DNA from: a virus
DNA length: 36,595 bases
Strand: one strand, 5' to 3'
IMG/VR virus record: IMGVR_UViG_3300021091_000201
Span: 1 to 36,595 of that record
This document shows positions 19,002 through 26,654 of the stretch, piece after piece. How positions within the stretch are numbered: the first letter of the stretch is position 1; each line of letters opens with the position of its first letter. Under the pieces are notes generated by a model. It made no database searches. It was not told the DNA's origin and was given only the letters and a program-made list of their open reading frames with translations. A program made the translations under genes and the position numbers.

Positions 19002-19627
19002 AATTCTTGAGTTTCCTTTTGAGTTAAAGATTTATGAAATAATGCTTTCATAAACACTCTAAGCATTTTGTTGTCTTGTTCAAGTTCTTCTATAAAAGAA
19101 TCACTATCGAAATATATATCTGAATATATTGTATTTTCAAAGTAATATATTTCTTGTTTTCTATTTAAAGAGAAAGATGGTTCTCTTTTCATTAAGAAAT
19201 ATACATGCCTTATTTTTGCAAATACATTCATCTTCATATCTTTAGATATCAAGAATGATAAATTGTTTGGTTTGTTAAACCTTTTTGCAATTCTTAATAG
19301 CTTTGCCATGTGAATGATAAAGGCTTCTGTCCATATATCAAACCAGGTCAAAGACATAGAACGCATCCAGGTTTCAAACATACGAATTAGCGTTTCTAAT
19401 TTCACTGGAGTTTTAGAATCTTTATCAAGTAAACACATGAGAGTATATACAGTTATATCTTCTTTGTAGTTTCTAGAGGTAATGATCTCTTGCCACTTAA
19501 CAAAATTGTGCTTTATATGATCATAGAGATATGTGAGATCTTTCTCAGTTCTTTTTCTCCTATAACGAATATAGGTAGCTTCAAACCGAGCGTAGTCTCC
19601 AGCAAAATCTATAGCTAACTTAGTCAT
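18947..19627 (-). CDS. Helical protein of unknown function; sigma-like C-terminus is possible
   Basis: A 226-residue, largely helical protein, with the ATG four bases after the previous stop and no clear ribosome binding site. The N-terminal half is rich in Arg, Lys and Tyr (IRYRRKRTEKDLTYLYDHI). The last 30 residues include FHKSLTQKETQELCHLAS, which by eye recalls the helix-turn-helix of sigma region 4 ('LSQKEIAELLGIS'). The resemblance is weak and the middle lacks a clear region 2. Many large phages encode divergent sigma factors for late genes, so this is worth a profile search, but I do not assign it. It overlaps the next gene by 55 bp. Confidence 0.55.
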   Translation of the reverse strand: MTKLAIDFAGDYARFEATYIRYRRKRTEKDLTYLYDHIKHNFVKWQEIITSRNYKEDITVYTLMCLLDKDSKTPVKLETLIRMFETWMRSMSLTWFDIWTEAFIIHMAKLLRIAKRFNKPNNLSFLISKDMKMNVFAKIRHVYFLMKREPSFSLNRKQEIYYFENTIYSDIYFDSDSFIEELEQDNKMLRVFMKALFHKSLTQKETQELCHLASQKLLSNLEITQT

Positions 19628-19631
19628 TTTA

Positions 19632-19979
19632 TTAATCTAAAGTCTTGAGATATCCATTGAAAAGCTTAATCCAATCATCAAGCAGCATAGTACAAAGAAT
19701 CTCTTCACGATCATCTTTTGTAATTGCTACAGGAATCTTACCATTAACAGTAGCATCTTCAATAGCTTGCTTAAGAGCTGCTTTGATATTACACCTAGCG
19801 TGACGTTTAGCCTCTACGTGGATAATAGGCATATCAACATCGGAGACTTCTGCTCCTCCTAGTCGTGTTTGCCCAAGGCCACGTTTAGCTTCAAGCGGAG
19901 TATTCTCAGTGAAATACTTTGCTAGTTGCCTTTCAAAGGTAGCGCCTTTAATACGAGCGCCTCTTCCCCTGGTGGTCAT
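19632..19979 (-). CDS. Holliday-junction-resolvase-like PD-(D/E)XK nuclease
   Basis: A 115-residue protein with the layout of Hjc-type resolvases and related small phage nucleases. Glu16 lies in GATFERQLAKYF, an Asp pair at 47 and 49 (EVSDVDMP) comes next, then Glu56-Ala-Lys58 in HVEAKRH, followed by a helix and strand (PVAITKDDREE). These are the D...ExK metal-binding residues of the restriction-enzyme fold, and the order matches Hjc. The family resolves branched DNA or nicks structures during recombination and packaging. Single-domain length is normal for the family. The ATG overlaps the previous stop by four bases (ATGA), with GAGGAG upstream. The nuclease fold is likely; the substrate is inferred. 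Confidence 0.72.
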   Translation of the reverse strand: MTTRGRGARIKGATFERQLAKYFTENTPLEAKRGLGQTRLGGAEVSDVDMPIIHVEAKRHARCNIKAALKQAIEDATVNGKIPVAITKDDREEILCTMLLDDWIKLFNGYLKTLD

Positions 19980-20614
19980 TGAGGATTCTCCTCAATTTTG
20001 AACTTAGCTTTACGTGAAGGCATTACCTTATCAATAAACTTAAACTCGACAGCTTCTTCTGGAGTGAAGTAAAAGCTTGTCTTGTCTTTGAAGTGTTTAT
20101 CCCAAGTTGTCTTTTTCATCTTTGTGCGCTTCTTAATAATATCATCAGCCTTACCTTTGCAATAAGCGTAATGGTTATTTAGAGATTCCATATCAGCACT
20201 AGAGTTGATATGAGAATCACCAAGTATTGGTTGATGATAAAAGAAAGTAGTGTTAGCGGTGGCAGCTCGATAATCACCAGCACTCAAGATAAGTAAACCT
20301 GCGGAAGCACAAAGCCCAGTAGCTACAATAACTACCGGGCAAGATAGATTAGTAATGCAGTCATAGATAGCCAGACCATCAGTAAGAGAGCCACCTTCAG
20401 TATTAAGATAGAGGGTGATCTGCTCTTGAGGATCAAGCTCTTCAAGATGTAGAAGCTGGCTAATGATAAGCGCTGCTGTTTCTGAGTTTACTTCAGTAGT
20501 AAACATAAGCGCTCTGGTGCTAGGACCAAAGAACTTAGTTTCTCCAATAAACCAGGTTTCAAGATCTGGTTGAGATAACACTTCTTGAACAATAAGTTCT
20601 TTTAGATTTTTCAT
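19976..20614 (-). CDS. ClpP-like serine protease
   Basis: I take the ATG at 20614 (GGAG 7 bases upstream) rather than a TTG four codons earlier, giving 212 residues, close to cellular ClpP. The ClpP core is clear. A strand ends NTEGGSLTDGLAIYD (ClpP has NSPGGSVTAGMAIYD), the nucleophile Ser104 lies in GLCASAG, His127 is in FYHQP, and an acidic KDKTSF loop (Asp177) precedes TPEEAVEFKFIDKV. Phage ClpP-like proteases often mature capsid or scaffold proteins, or act with a host chaperone. Here the gene lies among nucleases in the replication block, far from any capsid gene in this window, which argues against a dedicated head-maturation role. No chaperone gene is seen. Confidence 0.88.
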   Translation of the reverse strand: MKNLKELIVQEVLSQPDLETWFIGETKFFGPSTRALMFTTEVNSETAALIISQLLHLEELDPQEQITLYLNTEGGSLTDGLAIYDCITNLSCPVVIVATGLCASAGLLILSAGDYRAATANTTFFYHQPILGDSHINSSADMESLNNHYAYCKGKADDIIKKRTKMKKTTWDKHFKDKTSFYFTPEEAVEFKFIDKVMPSRKAKFKIEENPQ

Positions 20615-20615
20615 T

Positions 20616-21044
20616 TTAATCTCCAATTGAGAATATTTTTTCTTTTAGATATTCAGCATTAATTTTTTTAGCATCTTTATAGGAGATTTCCAAATATAAA
20701 TAACCAGCATCAATAAGCGCAGTTTTCTTGCGATTATCTCTATACTGGATATTATGAAATTCTTTTTTATTTTCAAAATAAGAATTGTTATTTGAAAATT
20801 TAACTAATTCATAATGTTGTTTACCGTGTAATTCTATGACGCAATTAAGTTCGCGCACATACCAGTCAACAGCATCATGGTTGTTAGGATAGATATCCAC
20901 TAGTGAAGATACCAATACTTCTTGAAAGCATTGAAACTTCTTAAAGAATTCATCCGATATAAAGACTTCTCTTACATCATTATGAAACTTAGAAGCGTTC
21001 TCATAATGATAGAATTGATTCTTTAGCTTACTCGAGTTTACCAA
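20616..21044 (-). CDS. Vsr/DUF559-like endonuclease
   Basis: A 142-residue protein that contains no internal methionine. The only plausible start is TTG at 21044, which has a full AGGAGG Shine-Dalgarno six bases upstream. The core has Glu42 (FQEVLV), Asp60-Trp61-Tyr62 in AVDWYVRELNCVIELHGKQHY, and Glu71-x-His73 with a trailing QHY, followed by RDNRKKTALIDAGYLYLEISY. This order (D, then E-x-H and QH, then an R-D-x-x-K helix) is that of Vsr and DUF559-type single-strand-nicking nucleases, which include mismatch and self-splicing-associated endonucleases. It overlaps the end of the preceding gene by 17 bp. The fold is likely; the substrate is unknown. Confidence 0.7.
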   Translation of the reverse strand: MVNSSKLKNQFYHYENASKFHNDVREVFISDEFFKKFQCFQEVLVSSLVDIYPNNHDAVDWYVRELNCVIELHGKQHYELVKFSNNNSYFENKKEFHNIQYRDNRKKTALIDAGYLYLEISYKDAKKINAEYLKEKIFSIGD

Positions 21045-21324
21045 CTACAACCTCCTGATCTTTAGTAAAGGCAACAATACCTTTACTAAAGAGGAAGTTA
21101 ATTAAGTCACTCCACAGAGCGTCATCTTCTATATGATAGATCTGACCAGTAGCGCTGATCTCTTCAATATAGATTTTCTGAGTAGGCTCATGAAGCAAAC
21201 AAACATACTCTCTAAGCGATCTTTTAACAGTAGCCATATGAGTCCATGGACCACCACCAAAGATATGCGCAGGGAGTGTTAAACGAGTTCTAGAAGCAAG
21301 TATAAAGTCTCCATGATTAGACAT
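21028..21324 (-). CDS. Hypothetical protein, 98 residues
   Basis: The ATG overlaps the end of the preceding gene by 8 bp. The 98-residue product is a small alpha/beta protein with a Gly-Gly-Gly-Pro-Trp loop near residue 23 and an aromatic C-terminal half (ALWSDLINFLFSKGIVAF). No signal peptide, membrane segment, metal site or catalytic pattern is visible. Its last codons contain the Shine-Dalgarno of the next gene. No family recognised. Confidence 0.6.
   Translation of the reverse strand: MSNHGDFILASRTRLTLPAHIFGGGPWTHMATVKRSLREYVCLLHEPTQKIYIEEISATGQIYHIEDDALWSDLINFLFSKGIVAFTKDQEVVVGKLE
21051..21056 (-). promoter_or_regulatory. AGGAGG ribosome binding site that fixes a TTG start
   Basis: A consensus AGGAGG sits six bases upstream of the TTG at 21044, inside the last codons (Gln-Glu) of the preceding gene. 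No ATG or GTG is available to this gene, so this site decides the start. Confidence 0.8.
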
Positions 21325-22057
21325 CTTTCATACACTCCTTTCTCTTAGGACATTTCTTGTCGTAGCAGATCATTCTTTTAGGATAGGTATCTATATTGAG
21401 AGGAATCTCATAATATTTACCTAGAGTTATATAGTTATTTCTAAAGATTTCTTTTTGAGATAATAAAGGCAAAGTAAGATTATTTGCATTATAATCTTTA
21501 AAAGAAAAGATATGATATTTGATTTTAAAGTTATTAAAGGTTCTCTTCAGGAGTTTACTAGACAAGCCAAATTTATAAGAAAAGACTTCGCTAGATTGAG
21601 CAAGCTCAACATCTTTAATAAAATCTATGATATGGAAATGTAGGCGACTATCATTTCTTTTCCTCAAGATCATATCATAGAAGAACAAGAAGCTAGTGCT
21701 CTTATAGTTATCAGCAATCATTGCATCGCTAACTACAACTATCCATTCTGATGGCGGGTAAACCTTAAAGAACTGATAGACCTGGTTAGCGCAATAAGCA
21801 TGTAAAGTTCTCAGCTCATGTTCAAAATGAGTTATAGAGAATCTTTTATCTGATAAAAGAGTTTTAGTAATAGCCTTACCGATAGCTATATCTAACTTAT
21901 CAAAGTTAGTCACATCATTAGTATTTTCAAATGCTGCTTTTATACCGGCAACAATTGCTCTTTGATAAAACGAAAGCTCAAGATAGTTGCCGCCTAATTT
22001 ATATAACTCTGTACAATAAGAGGCAGTAATTAAATCTTGATCTTTTATATGAGTCAT
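21317..22057 (-). CDS. Protein with C-terminal Fe-S-like cysteine motif; nuclease relative possible
   Basis: A 246-residue protein whose ATG overlaps the previous TGA (ATGA). The C-terminus carries Cys-x4-Cys-x5-Cys in MICYDKKCPKRKECM, preceded by TYPKR. This resembles the cysteine-rich tail of Cas4/RecB-like PD-(D/E)XK nucleases, in which three C-terminal cysteines and one N-terminal cysteine hold a [4Fe-4S] cluster; Cys15 could be the fourth ligand. The centre has HFHIIDFIKDVELAQ where the D...ExK active site would be expected, but the Lys is missing. It may be an inactive or heavily diverged nuclease relative, or an unrelated cysteine-cluster protein. It is encoded in the same operon as a second, intact nuclease of that class at 26867-27892. 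Confidence 0.55.
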   Translation of the reverse strand: MTHIKDQDLITASYCTELYKLGGNYLELSFYQRAIVAGIKAAFENTNDVTNFDKLDIAIGKAITKTLLSDKRFSITHFEHELRTLHAYCANQVYQFFKVYPPSEWIVVVSDAMIADNYKSTSFLFFYDMILRKRNDSRLHFHIIDFIKDVELAQSSEVFSYKFGLSSKLLKRTFNNFKIKYHIFSFKDYNANNLTLPLLSQKEIFRNNYITLGKYYEIPLNIDTYPKRMICYDKKCPKRKECMKDV

Positions 22058-22533
22058 TTAATCACGAAATAAGTAATAGTAGCACCAGAGAGTAGAGTGA
22101 TTACGCTGAGAGTATAAAGGAAAGTACGTTCCTTAGAATGACTCCTCTCTTGAAGTTCAAGTTTTGTTTCAAGAGAAGCAATCAAAGTATTCTTCTGGGT
22201 AGACTCTTGAGTGTACTCGTCTTTTAGCTTGTCATAAGCATCTTGAAGATTAAAGCTCTCAAAGATCAAAGCATCTGTTTCAGCAATGCAAGATTCGACA
22301 AGAAGCTTCTTCTCTTTTTCAAAGCCTTTGTCTAGTGAATCAAAATGAAGCTTTAACTCAGCAAGCTTTGCAGTATCAAAGAGAATAGCATCGTAAGGAA
22401 CACGAGTAGTTTTCTTAACAAATGTAAGATCAGCAGAATAACTTCCAAGCTTGAGCTTGAAGTCTTTACTTACTGGCTGAGCATAAGCAGTAGAAGTTAA
22501 GAAAAAGAAAAATAGAATCATTTGTCTAAACAT
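22054..22533 (-). CDS. Exported coiled-coil protein with C-terminal membrane segment (spanin-like)
   Basis: I start at the ATG at 22533 (GGAG six bases upstream), which gives 159 residues; an in-frame extension of seven codons has no ribosome binding site. The N-terminus is a classic signal peptide (MFRQMILFFFFLTSTAYA, cleavage after Ala18, no lipobox). A coiled-coil region (about 65-130, with two Cys-free heptad stretches) follows, and the last 22 residues (FLYTLSVITLLSGATITYFV) are a membrane segment. The mature protein would be anchored in the inner membrane by its C-terminus and reach into the periplasm. This suits a spanin-type lysis factor or a membrane-assembly protein. It overlaps the gene before it by 16 bp. 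Confidence 0.6.
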   Translation of the reverse strand: MFRQMILFFFFLTSTAYAQPVSKDFKLKLGSYSADLTFVKKTTRVPYDAILFDTAKLAELKLHFDSLDKGFEKEKKLLVESCIAETDALIFESFNLQDAYDKLKDEYTQESTQKNTLIASLETKLELQERSHSKERTFLYTLSVITLLSGATITYFVIK

Positions 22534-22814
22534 AGAATCTCCATTAAGTGGCAATTAATTTCATTACATACAGACTCTAAGTCTTTAATCTTCTCTGCAC
22601 AGAACTCATCCATTTCTTTTTTACAAGTATTGATGAGAGCTTCTTTGTCTTGAAGACAACGTTTTGAAGATTCAAGCACCTTGGTACTGCAAGTATTAAG
22701 AGATTCCTGTATTGGTTTACAGATAATCTCCGGGTTTGGTTTGGAAGGCCAAAATAAGATAGGCACTAATAAACCTAAGCAAAAAGATAAAACAGTAATA
22801 TATTTAATATTCAT
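22518..22814 (-). CDS. Membrane-anchored cysteine-rich coiled-coil protein
   Basis: A 98-residue protein with an uncleaved N-terminal signal anchor (residues 5-22, ITVLSFCLGLLVPILFW). An exported segment follows with eight regularly spaced cysteines, including a Glu-Phe-Cys, a Val-Cys and an Asn-Cys near the end. The cysteines suggest disulfides in the periplasm and a rod-like shape, as seen in i-spanins with structural disulfides. It overlaps the following gene by 16 bp, as nested Rz/Rz1-type pairs often do. No lipoprotein signal is seen in either protein, so a standard Rz/Rz1 assignment is not supported. The ATG overlaps the previous TGA (ATGA). Confidence 0.6.
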   Translation of the reverse strand: MNIKYITVLSFCLGLLVPILFWPSKPNPEIICKPIQESLNTCSTKVLESSKRCLQDKEALINTCKKEMDEFCAEKIKDLESVCNEINCHLMEILCLDK

Positions 22815-23098
22815 TTAAAGCCTCTTTGTTTAGGAGTATCAGCAGGAACAAGCTGCTGTATATGCTTGGAGATATATACAGCTTGCATTTTTAGATCTCT
22901 TGTTTTTGCTTCTTTTAAAGTAATCATTTCGTAAGATTGCTTGTGAGGAGTTTCAACAAGTCCTACAATCTTACCTCTTTGAATTAAAGCCTTCCTGACT
23001 CTATCTAGAGTATTGCCAATGAAGTTATCACCAGCCTCTAGATAGTAAAAGGTTTTGTCAGAGTATAAGTAGATTCCTACGTCAGTATCTTTAGCCAT
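22811..23098 (-). CDS. Hypothetical protein, 95 residues
   Basis: The ATG overlaps the stop of the primase-helicase gene by 8 bp and has AAGGAG 7 bases upstream. The product is a small soluble alpha/beta protein (GIYLYSDKTFYYLEAGDNF at the start, a helix LDRVRKALIQRG, then a basic C-terminus ending in KQRGFK). No motif is recognised. Tight coupling to the primase-helicase makes a replication accessory role possible, but nothing in its sequence shows it. Confidence 0.6.
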   Translation of the reverse strand: MAKDTDVGIYLYSDKTFYYLEAGDNFIGNTLDRVRKALIQRGKIVGLVETPHKQSYEMITLKEAKTRDLKMQAVYISKHIQQLVPADTPKQRGFK

Positions 23099-25592
23099 TT
23101 AGCTCTCCTTCGTCATATTCGTCGGCTTCTACATACTTAATAGATTTACCATCAGTATGCACATAGCCTGATTCTTTTAGTTCTTTAAATGTCTCCGCAT
23201 CTCGCAAAGCTTGCTTTGGATCGATGGGAAGTAGACTTACGGTAGAAGGATCGAGATCAAGGATAAGTTTATCCTTAAATCCGGAGATCTTGTTCTTTGT
23301 AAAGTGCAAGAGCAACCTTGGGCGCATATTACCTTCAGAATCACGCCAGAAGATCTCGGCGTGTTCCTTGCGATCGTGGATGTCATTATATACGTGCCAG
23401 ATAACGTTAGGACGATACATCAGAGCACGTGCATCTGCCAGGTCATCATCTACTGGAAGTTTAATCTTGCTATGATCCATAGGCATATTTTTACGATACT
23501 CTGCGGTAGCGATCATACAAGCATGATATTTCACAGTGAGATTCTTTTGCTGATTTGAGATTGCAGTCATACGAGCAGATTGTTCCAAATTCATAAACTC
23601 AATATAGTTGTGCGTATTGTCACACACCATCATAATTTTACGATTAGGATATCTATTACGATAGTAGCGTAGGTTTTGTTCAAGTGTTGATAGCGTAGGG
23701 CCATCTTCACTATCAATAATCACCAAACGCTCCTTCTCAATAAGCTCTTTGAAAGTTTCGTTAGCTCGCTTAAAAGCTTCCCAGTATTCTTCGCCTCTTC
23801 CTCTAAGATTAAGCTTTGGTTGAACAACCATACCGATAGTAAGAGTTGGCCCTTCTGGACAAGTCATACGATAGATATTAGTTTTAATACGAGGCTCGAT
23901 TTGTTCATAAGAGTCGTCAGTAGAGTGAATGATAACAAGAGCATTCTCATCACTCAAAGCAACGTCAGTAGCAATCATCAAACAAGTAGCAGTCTTACCT
24001 GAGTTAGCACGACCACCAACATACATAAGGGTGCCGGTTGTCCATGGCATACCACCATTCATATTAGTAGCGAACTGCTTAAAGTAGTTCATTTTAAAAG
24101 AAGTAGCAGAGTCATCATCTTGACTCTCTTCTCTTAACTGTTGAATAGCTTCGAAGCGGCTAATCTGATAATTGATACCGATAGAGTCTTGCTTGAACTC
24201 TTTCTCGATAAGCTCAACTTGCTGCTCATGGCTAGCAATATGAGAACGAATAGCATCTGGATCTTCAGTAACTGCTCGTAAGTAAGATTCTGCAGCGGCT
24301 TTTGTTTTCTCAAGCCTCTCAGAAAACTTATTATTACGAATAGAGTTTACGTCAGCAGCAATAGAACCGGCAGAGACTGTCGTGAATTGCGACAACTCTT
24401 TAATATAAAGCTCACGCTTAACGTTAGCTTCTTCTGCTGCAATGATTGGAATCATCTTCTGACAAATAATATCTGGCGTATCTTGATCAGAAAAAGAATT
24501 CAGCTGCCATTCAAAGGCAGTCATTTTATGAAGATTCCAATAAGCCTCAGCGCTATCTTTACTTTTTAGGAAATCGTCTACGTCTTTAAAATCACCTTCT
24601 GGAGGCATTACTACGTGAATAGTAAAGCCAGAAGTAACCTTGAGAATAGATTCAAGAACTCGTTGAGTAGCAGCATAACCCGCTTGGTCCCAGTCAAAGT
24701 TCAAGAAGATCTTTCTAATCCCTAGTTGCTTGAGAAGTAGTAGATGAGCTTCAGTAAAAGCAGTGCCACATACAGCAACAGCGTTCTTAACACCAAGGCG
24801 ATAAAGCTGCATAAGATCGCCTGGACCTTCGACAACATAGAGTCCATACTTCTTAGCTTCCTGATAGGCAACGTCCAAGCCCATAAGAGCTTGGTTCTTC
24901 TTGTAGATTAATGATTCCGGAGTATTGATATACTTTGGAAGTTGTTTTTCTTCATGACCAATATTACGGCAAATAAAACCAAGAGTACGCTTTACATGAT
25001 CTTTGATTGGGAAAGTTACCTTATCCTCACCAAAGTAATTTATATAGCGAGTCTTAATAAGATTCGTAGAGTTAATATACTCAGCGCTCCAGCCTCGCTC
25101 AATCAGCTTATTAATCAATACAGTTTGATCAATAGAGCCGATAGGAACACTACGCTGAAGCCAATTACGTTCTACAATGTATTCGTTATCTTGAAGAGAT
25201 AGCGAAGCCAAAATATCTGAAATATCTTGAGCAATCTTGTAGAGATTAATACGCTCTCTATCTTCAGCTGTAAGCGTACCTGGAGAGTATTCGATACCCA
25301 GGGTAGCAGCAAGCTGAGGAAGCGTAACAAATAGCCATTCAGGACCATTTGTTGGCAGGTTATCAAAGTGGTTTGCTACGGTGAAGATATCGCCGTGGAA
25401 TCCACAACCAAAGCATTTAACAGCTTCGTTACCTGCCTTTGGGTTGATGTGCATACTTGGACTAGAGTCGTCATGCACAAAGCATTTGAACTTCTTGGTG
25501 TAGTCAAAATCCTTACCAAGTTTAATCTTAAGATAGTCTACTAGTTTACCTCTTAGCAGGGTTACAACTTCATCGACTTGGGTAATGTACAA
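23091..25592 (-). CDS. DNA primase-helicase (DnaG-type primase fused to a DnaB-type helicase)
   Basis: An 833-residue bifunctional replication protein of the T7 gp4/Twinkle kind. Residues 34-66 hold a CHC2-type zinc site (Cys37, His40, Cys60, Cys63 in KCFGCGFHGD). The TOPRIM domain has Glu255 in VVEGPGDLM and the acidic pair Asp300/Asp302 in NFDWDQAGYAA. A linker of about 130 residues follows, then a RecA-like helicase with Walker A GGRANSGKT (526-534), an HSTDD strand (556-560) where DnaB has its catalytic acidic residue, and a Walker B-like IMMVCD (653-658). Primer synthesis and unwinding are thus in one polypeptide. The start is TTG with AAGGAG six bases upstream; no earlier ATG is available. 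There is no intein in it. The TTG start is unusual for so large a gene. Confidence 0.92.
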   Translation of the reverse strand: MYITQVDEVVTLLRGKLVDYLKIKLGKDFDYTKKFKCFVHDDSSPSMHINPKAGNEAVKCFGCGFHGDIFTVANHFDNLPTNGPEWLFVTLPQLAATLGIEYSPGTLTAEDRERINLYKIAQDISDILASLSLQDNEYIVERNWLQRSVPIGSIDQTVLINKLIERGWSAEYINSTNLIKTRYINYFGEDKVTFPIKDHVKRTLGFICRNIGHEEKQLPKYINTPESLIYKKNQALMGLDVAYQEAKKYGLYVVEGPGDLMQLYRLGVKNAVAVCGTAFTEAHLLLLKQLGIRKIFLNFDWDQAGYAATQRVLESILKVTSGFTIHVVMPPEGDFKDVDDFLKSKDSAEAYWNLHKMTAFEWQLNSFSDQDTPDIICQKMIPIIAAEEANVKRELYIKELSQFTTVSAGSIAADVNSIRNNKFSERLEKTKAAAESYLRAVTEDPDAIRSHIASHEQQVELIEKEFKQDSIGINYQISRFEAIQQLREESQDDDSATSFKMNYFKQFATNMNGGMPWTTGTLMYVGGRANSGKTATCLMIATDVALSDENALVIIHSTDDSYEQIEPRIKTNIYRMTCPEGPTLTIGMVVQPKLNLRGRGEEYWEAFKRANETFKELIEKERLVIIDSEDGPTLSTLEQNLRYYRNRYPNRKIMMVCDNTHNYIEFMNLEQSARMTAISNQQKNLTVKYHACMIATAEYRKNMPMDHSKIKLPVDDDLADARALMYRPNVIWHVYNDIHDRKEHAEIFWRDSEGNMRPRLLLHFTKNKISGFKDKLILDLDPSTVSLLPIDPKQALRDAETFKELKESGYVHTDGKSIKYVEADEYDEGELNG

Positions 25593-25598
25593 TTAAAT

Positions 25599-25604
25599 CT
25601 CCTT
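25599..25604 (-). promoter_or_regulatory. AAGGAG ribosome binding site that fixes a TTG start
   Basis: AAGGAG lies six bases upstream of the TTG at 25592, in the 15-base gap after the preceding stop. The first internal ATG is about 47 codons into the zinc-binding domain, so the TTG must be the start. Confidence 0.8.
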
Positions 25605-25607
25605 CTT

Positions 25608-26654
25608 TTATTTTAGTAAAATATGGGGGTGGCTTTCTTGTAAGCCAGAAGTAGTTATTCGAACAAATTTAACATTGTCAGGATTTAATTCCTGGATACA
25701 GTTGATACCTAAATACGAAATCGCAGAAGCAATTGCTGATTTAGTTTGATTATTAAAGTCGGCGAAAGAGCCAGACTTATAAATCTTTTTATTAGATTGC
25801 ACCCCTTCGGGCGTACCATTTACTTTACCTCTGCGTTGAACCTGAAACTCTTTAGAAGCCTGACCTCTATAGTATTTATAAGGCTTTCCAAAGAAAGATT
25901 CTTGCCAACCATGAGACTCATCTATAGATGATAACATTCTACCTAGCATTACAGCATTAGCTCCAGCAGCAAGATATTTGATAATATCTCCTGAAGATCT
26001 AATGCCTCCATCTGCTATGAGGATATTATCTTTATATCTGAAGCTAGATGAAATCTCATAGAGTGCAGAGAGGTTAGGATAGCCGCAACCAGTAACTATT
26101 CTTGTGGAACAAGCGCTACCCGGGCCAATACCAACTCTAATATGACTGCAATATTCAGAAACGAACAAAGCAGCTTCTGGAGTTGCTACCGTACCAGACA
26201 TTAGCTTACGGCACCAACGAGCTTCTTTATAAAGCTTATAGAACTTGAGAGCTTGCTCAGTAGCTCCATGGGCAATATCGACACAGATATTTACTTTACA
26301 AGCAGAACCCTTATCAAAGAAGTAGAGGTTTAAGAAATCGTAATCTTCTTTATTCAACCCAACAGAATACCAGAAGTTTTCGTTGAGATGGAAAGTATCA
26401 AGAGCTCTCTTCTTCTCTGCATGAGGTAGAAACCTACAAAGCACGGGGCTTTGTTTTTCAGGAAGCATAGCGGCACAAAGATTAAAACCAGTAACTACAT
26501 CCATTGGGCTAGAATAGATAAAGCTAGTATTTATCTTGGCTTGAGTTCGTGACTCTAAGCGTCCAATAGTAGGAACTAGGAGCACATCATCTACTGTTAG
26601 TCTTGGAGCAGATAAATCATTAATAGAGAATATCTTATCATTAAGCGCGCGCAT
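25608..26654 (-). CDS. IMP dehydrogenase/GMP reductase-family enzyme without CBS domains
   Basis: A 348-residue TIM-barrel enzyme of the IMPDH/GMPR superfamily. The loop GIGPGSACSTRIVTG (catalytic Cys182) is the family signature. Other family blocks are SPMDVVTG (49-56), VDIAHG, SGTVATPEAA, ADGGIRSSGD (214-223), MLGRML, and YRGQAS followed by a PEGVQ phrase. The length and the short flap fit GMP reductase better than CBS-containing IMPDH, and TGCGYPNLSA is close to the GMPR phrase TGVGYPQLSA, but TRIV is the IMPDH form. I do not decide between IMP to XMP oxidation and GMP to IMP reduction. Either alters the guanine/adenine nucleotide balance for phage DNA synthesis. The ATG overlaps the previous gene by 14 bp. 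Confidence 0.82.
   Translation of the reverse strand: MRALNDKIFSINDLSAPRLTVDDVLLVPTIGRLESRTQAKINTSFIYSSPMDVVTGFNLCAAMLPEKQSPVLCRFLPHAEKKRALDTFHLNENFWYSVGLNKEDYDFLNLYFFDKGSACKVNICVDIAHGATEQALKFYKLYKEARWCRKLMSGTVATPEAALFVSEYCSHIRVGIGPGSACSTRIVTGCGYPNLSALYEISSSFRYKDNILIADGGIRSSGDIIKYLAAGANAVMLGRMLSSIDESHGWQESFFGKPYKYYRGQASKEFQVQRRGKVNGTPEGVQSNKKIYKSGSFADFNNQTKSAIASAISYLGINCIQELNPDNVKFVRITTSGLQESHPHILLK

Noticed and set aside
22054-22814. Definite Rz/Rz1 spanin pair
   Set aside because: No lipobox cysteine follows either signal sequence, and the genes are not near a lysis cassette, so only 'spanin-like' is kept.
25608-26654. Split or complete intein in the IMPDH/GMPR-family gene or in the helicase Walker A site
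   Set aside because: Both loci are known intein hot spots in phage metagenomes, but here GPGSACSTR and GGRANSGKT are continuous with no insertion.
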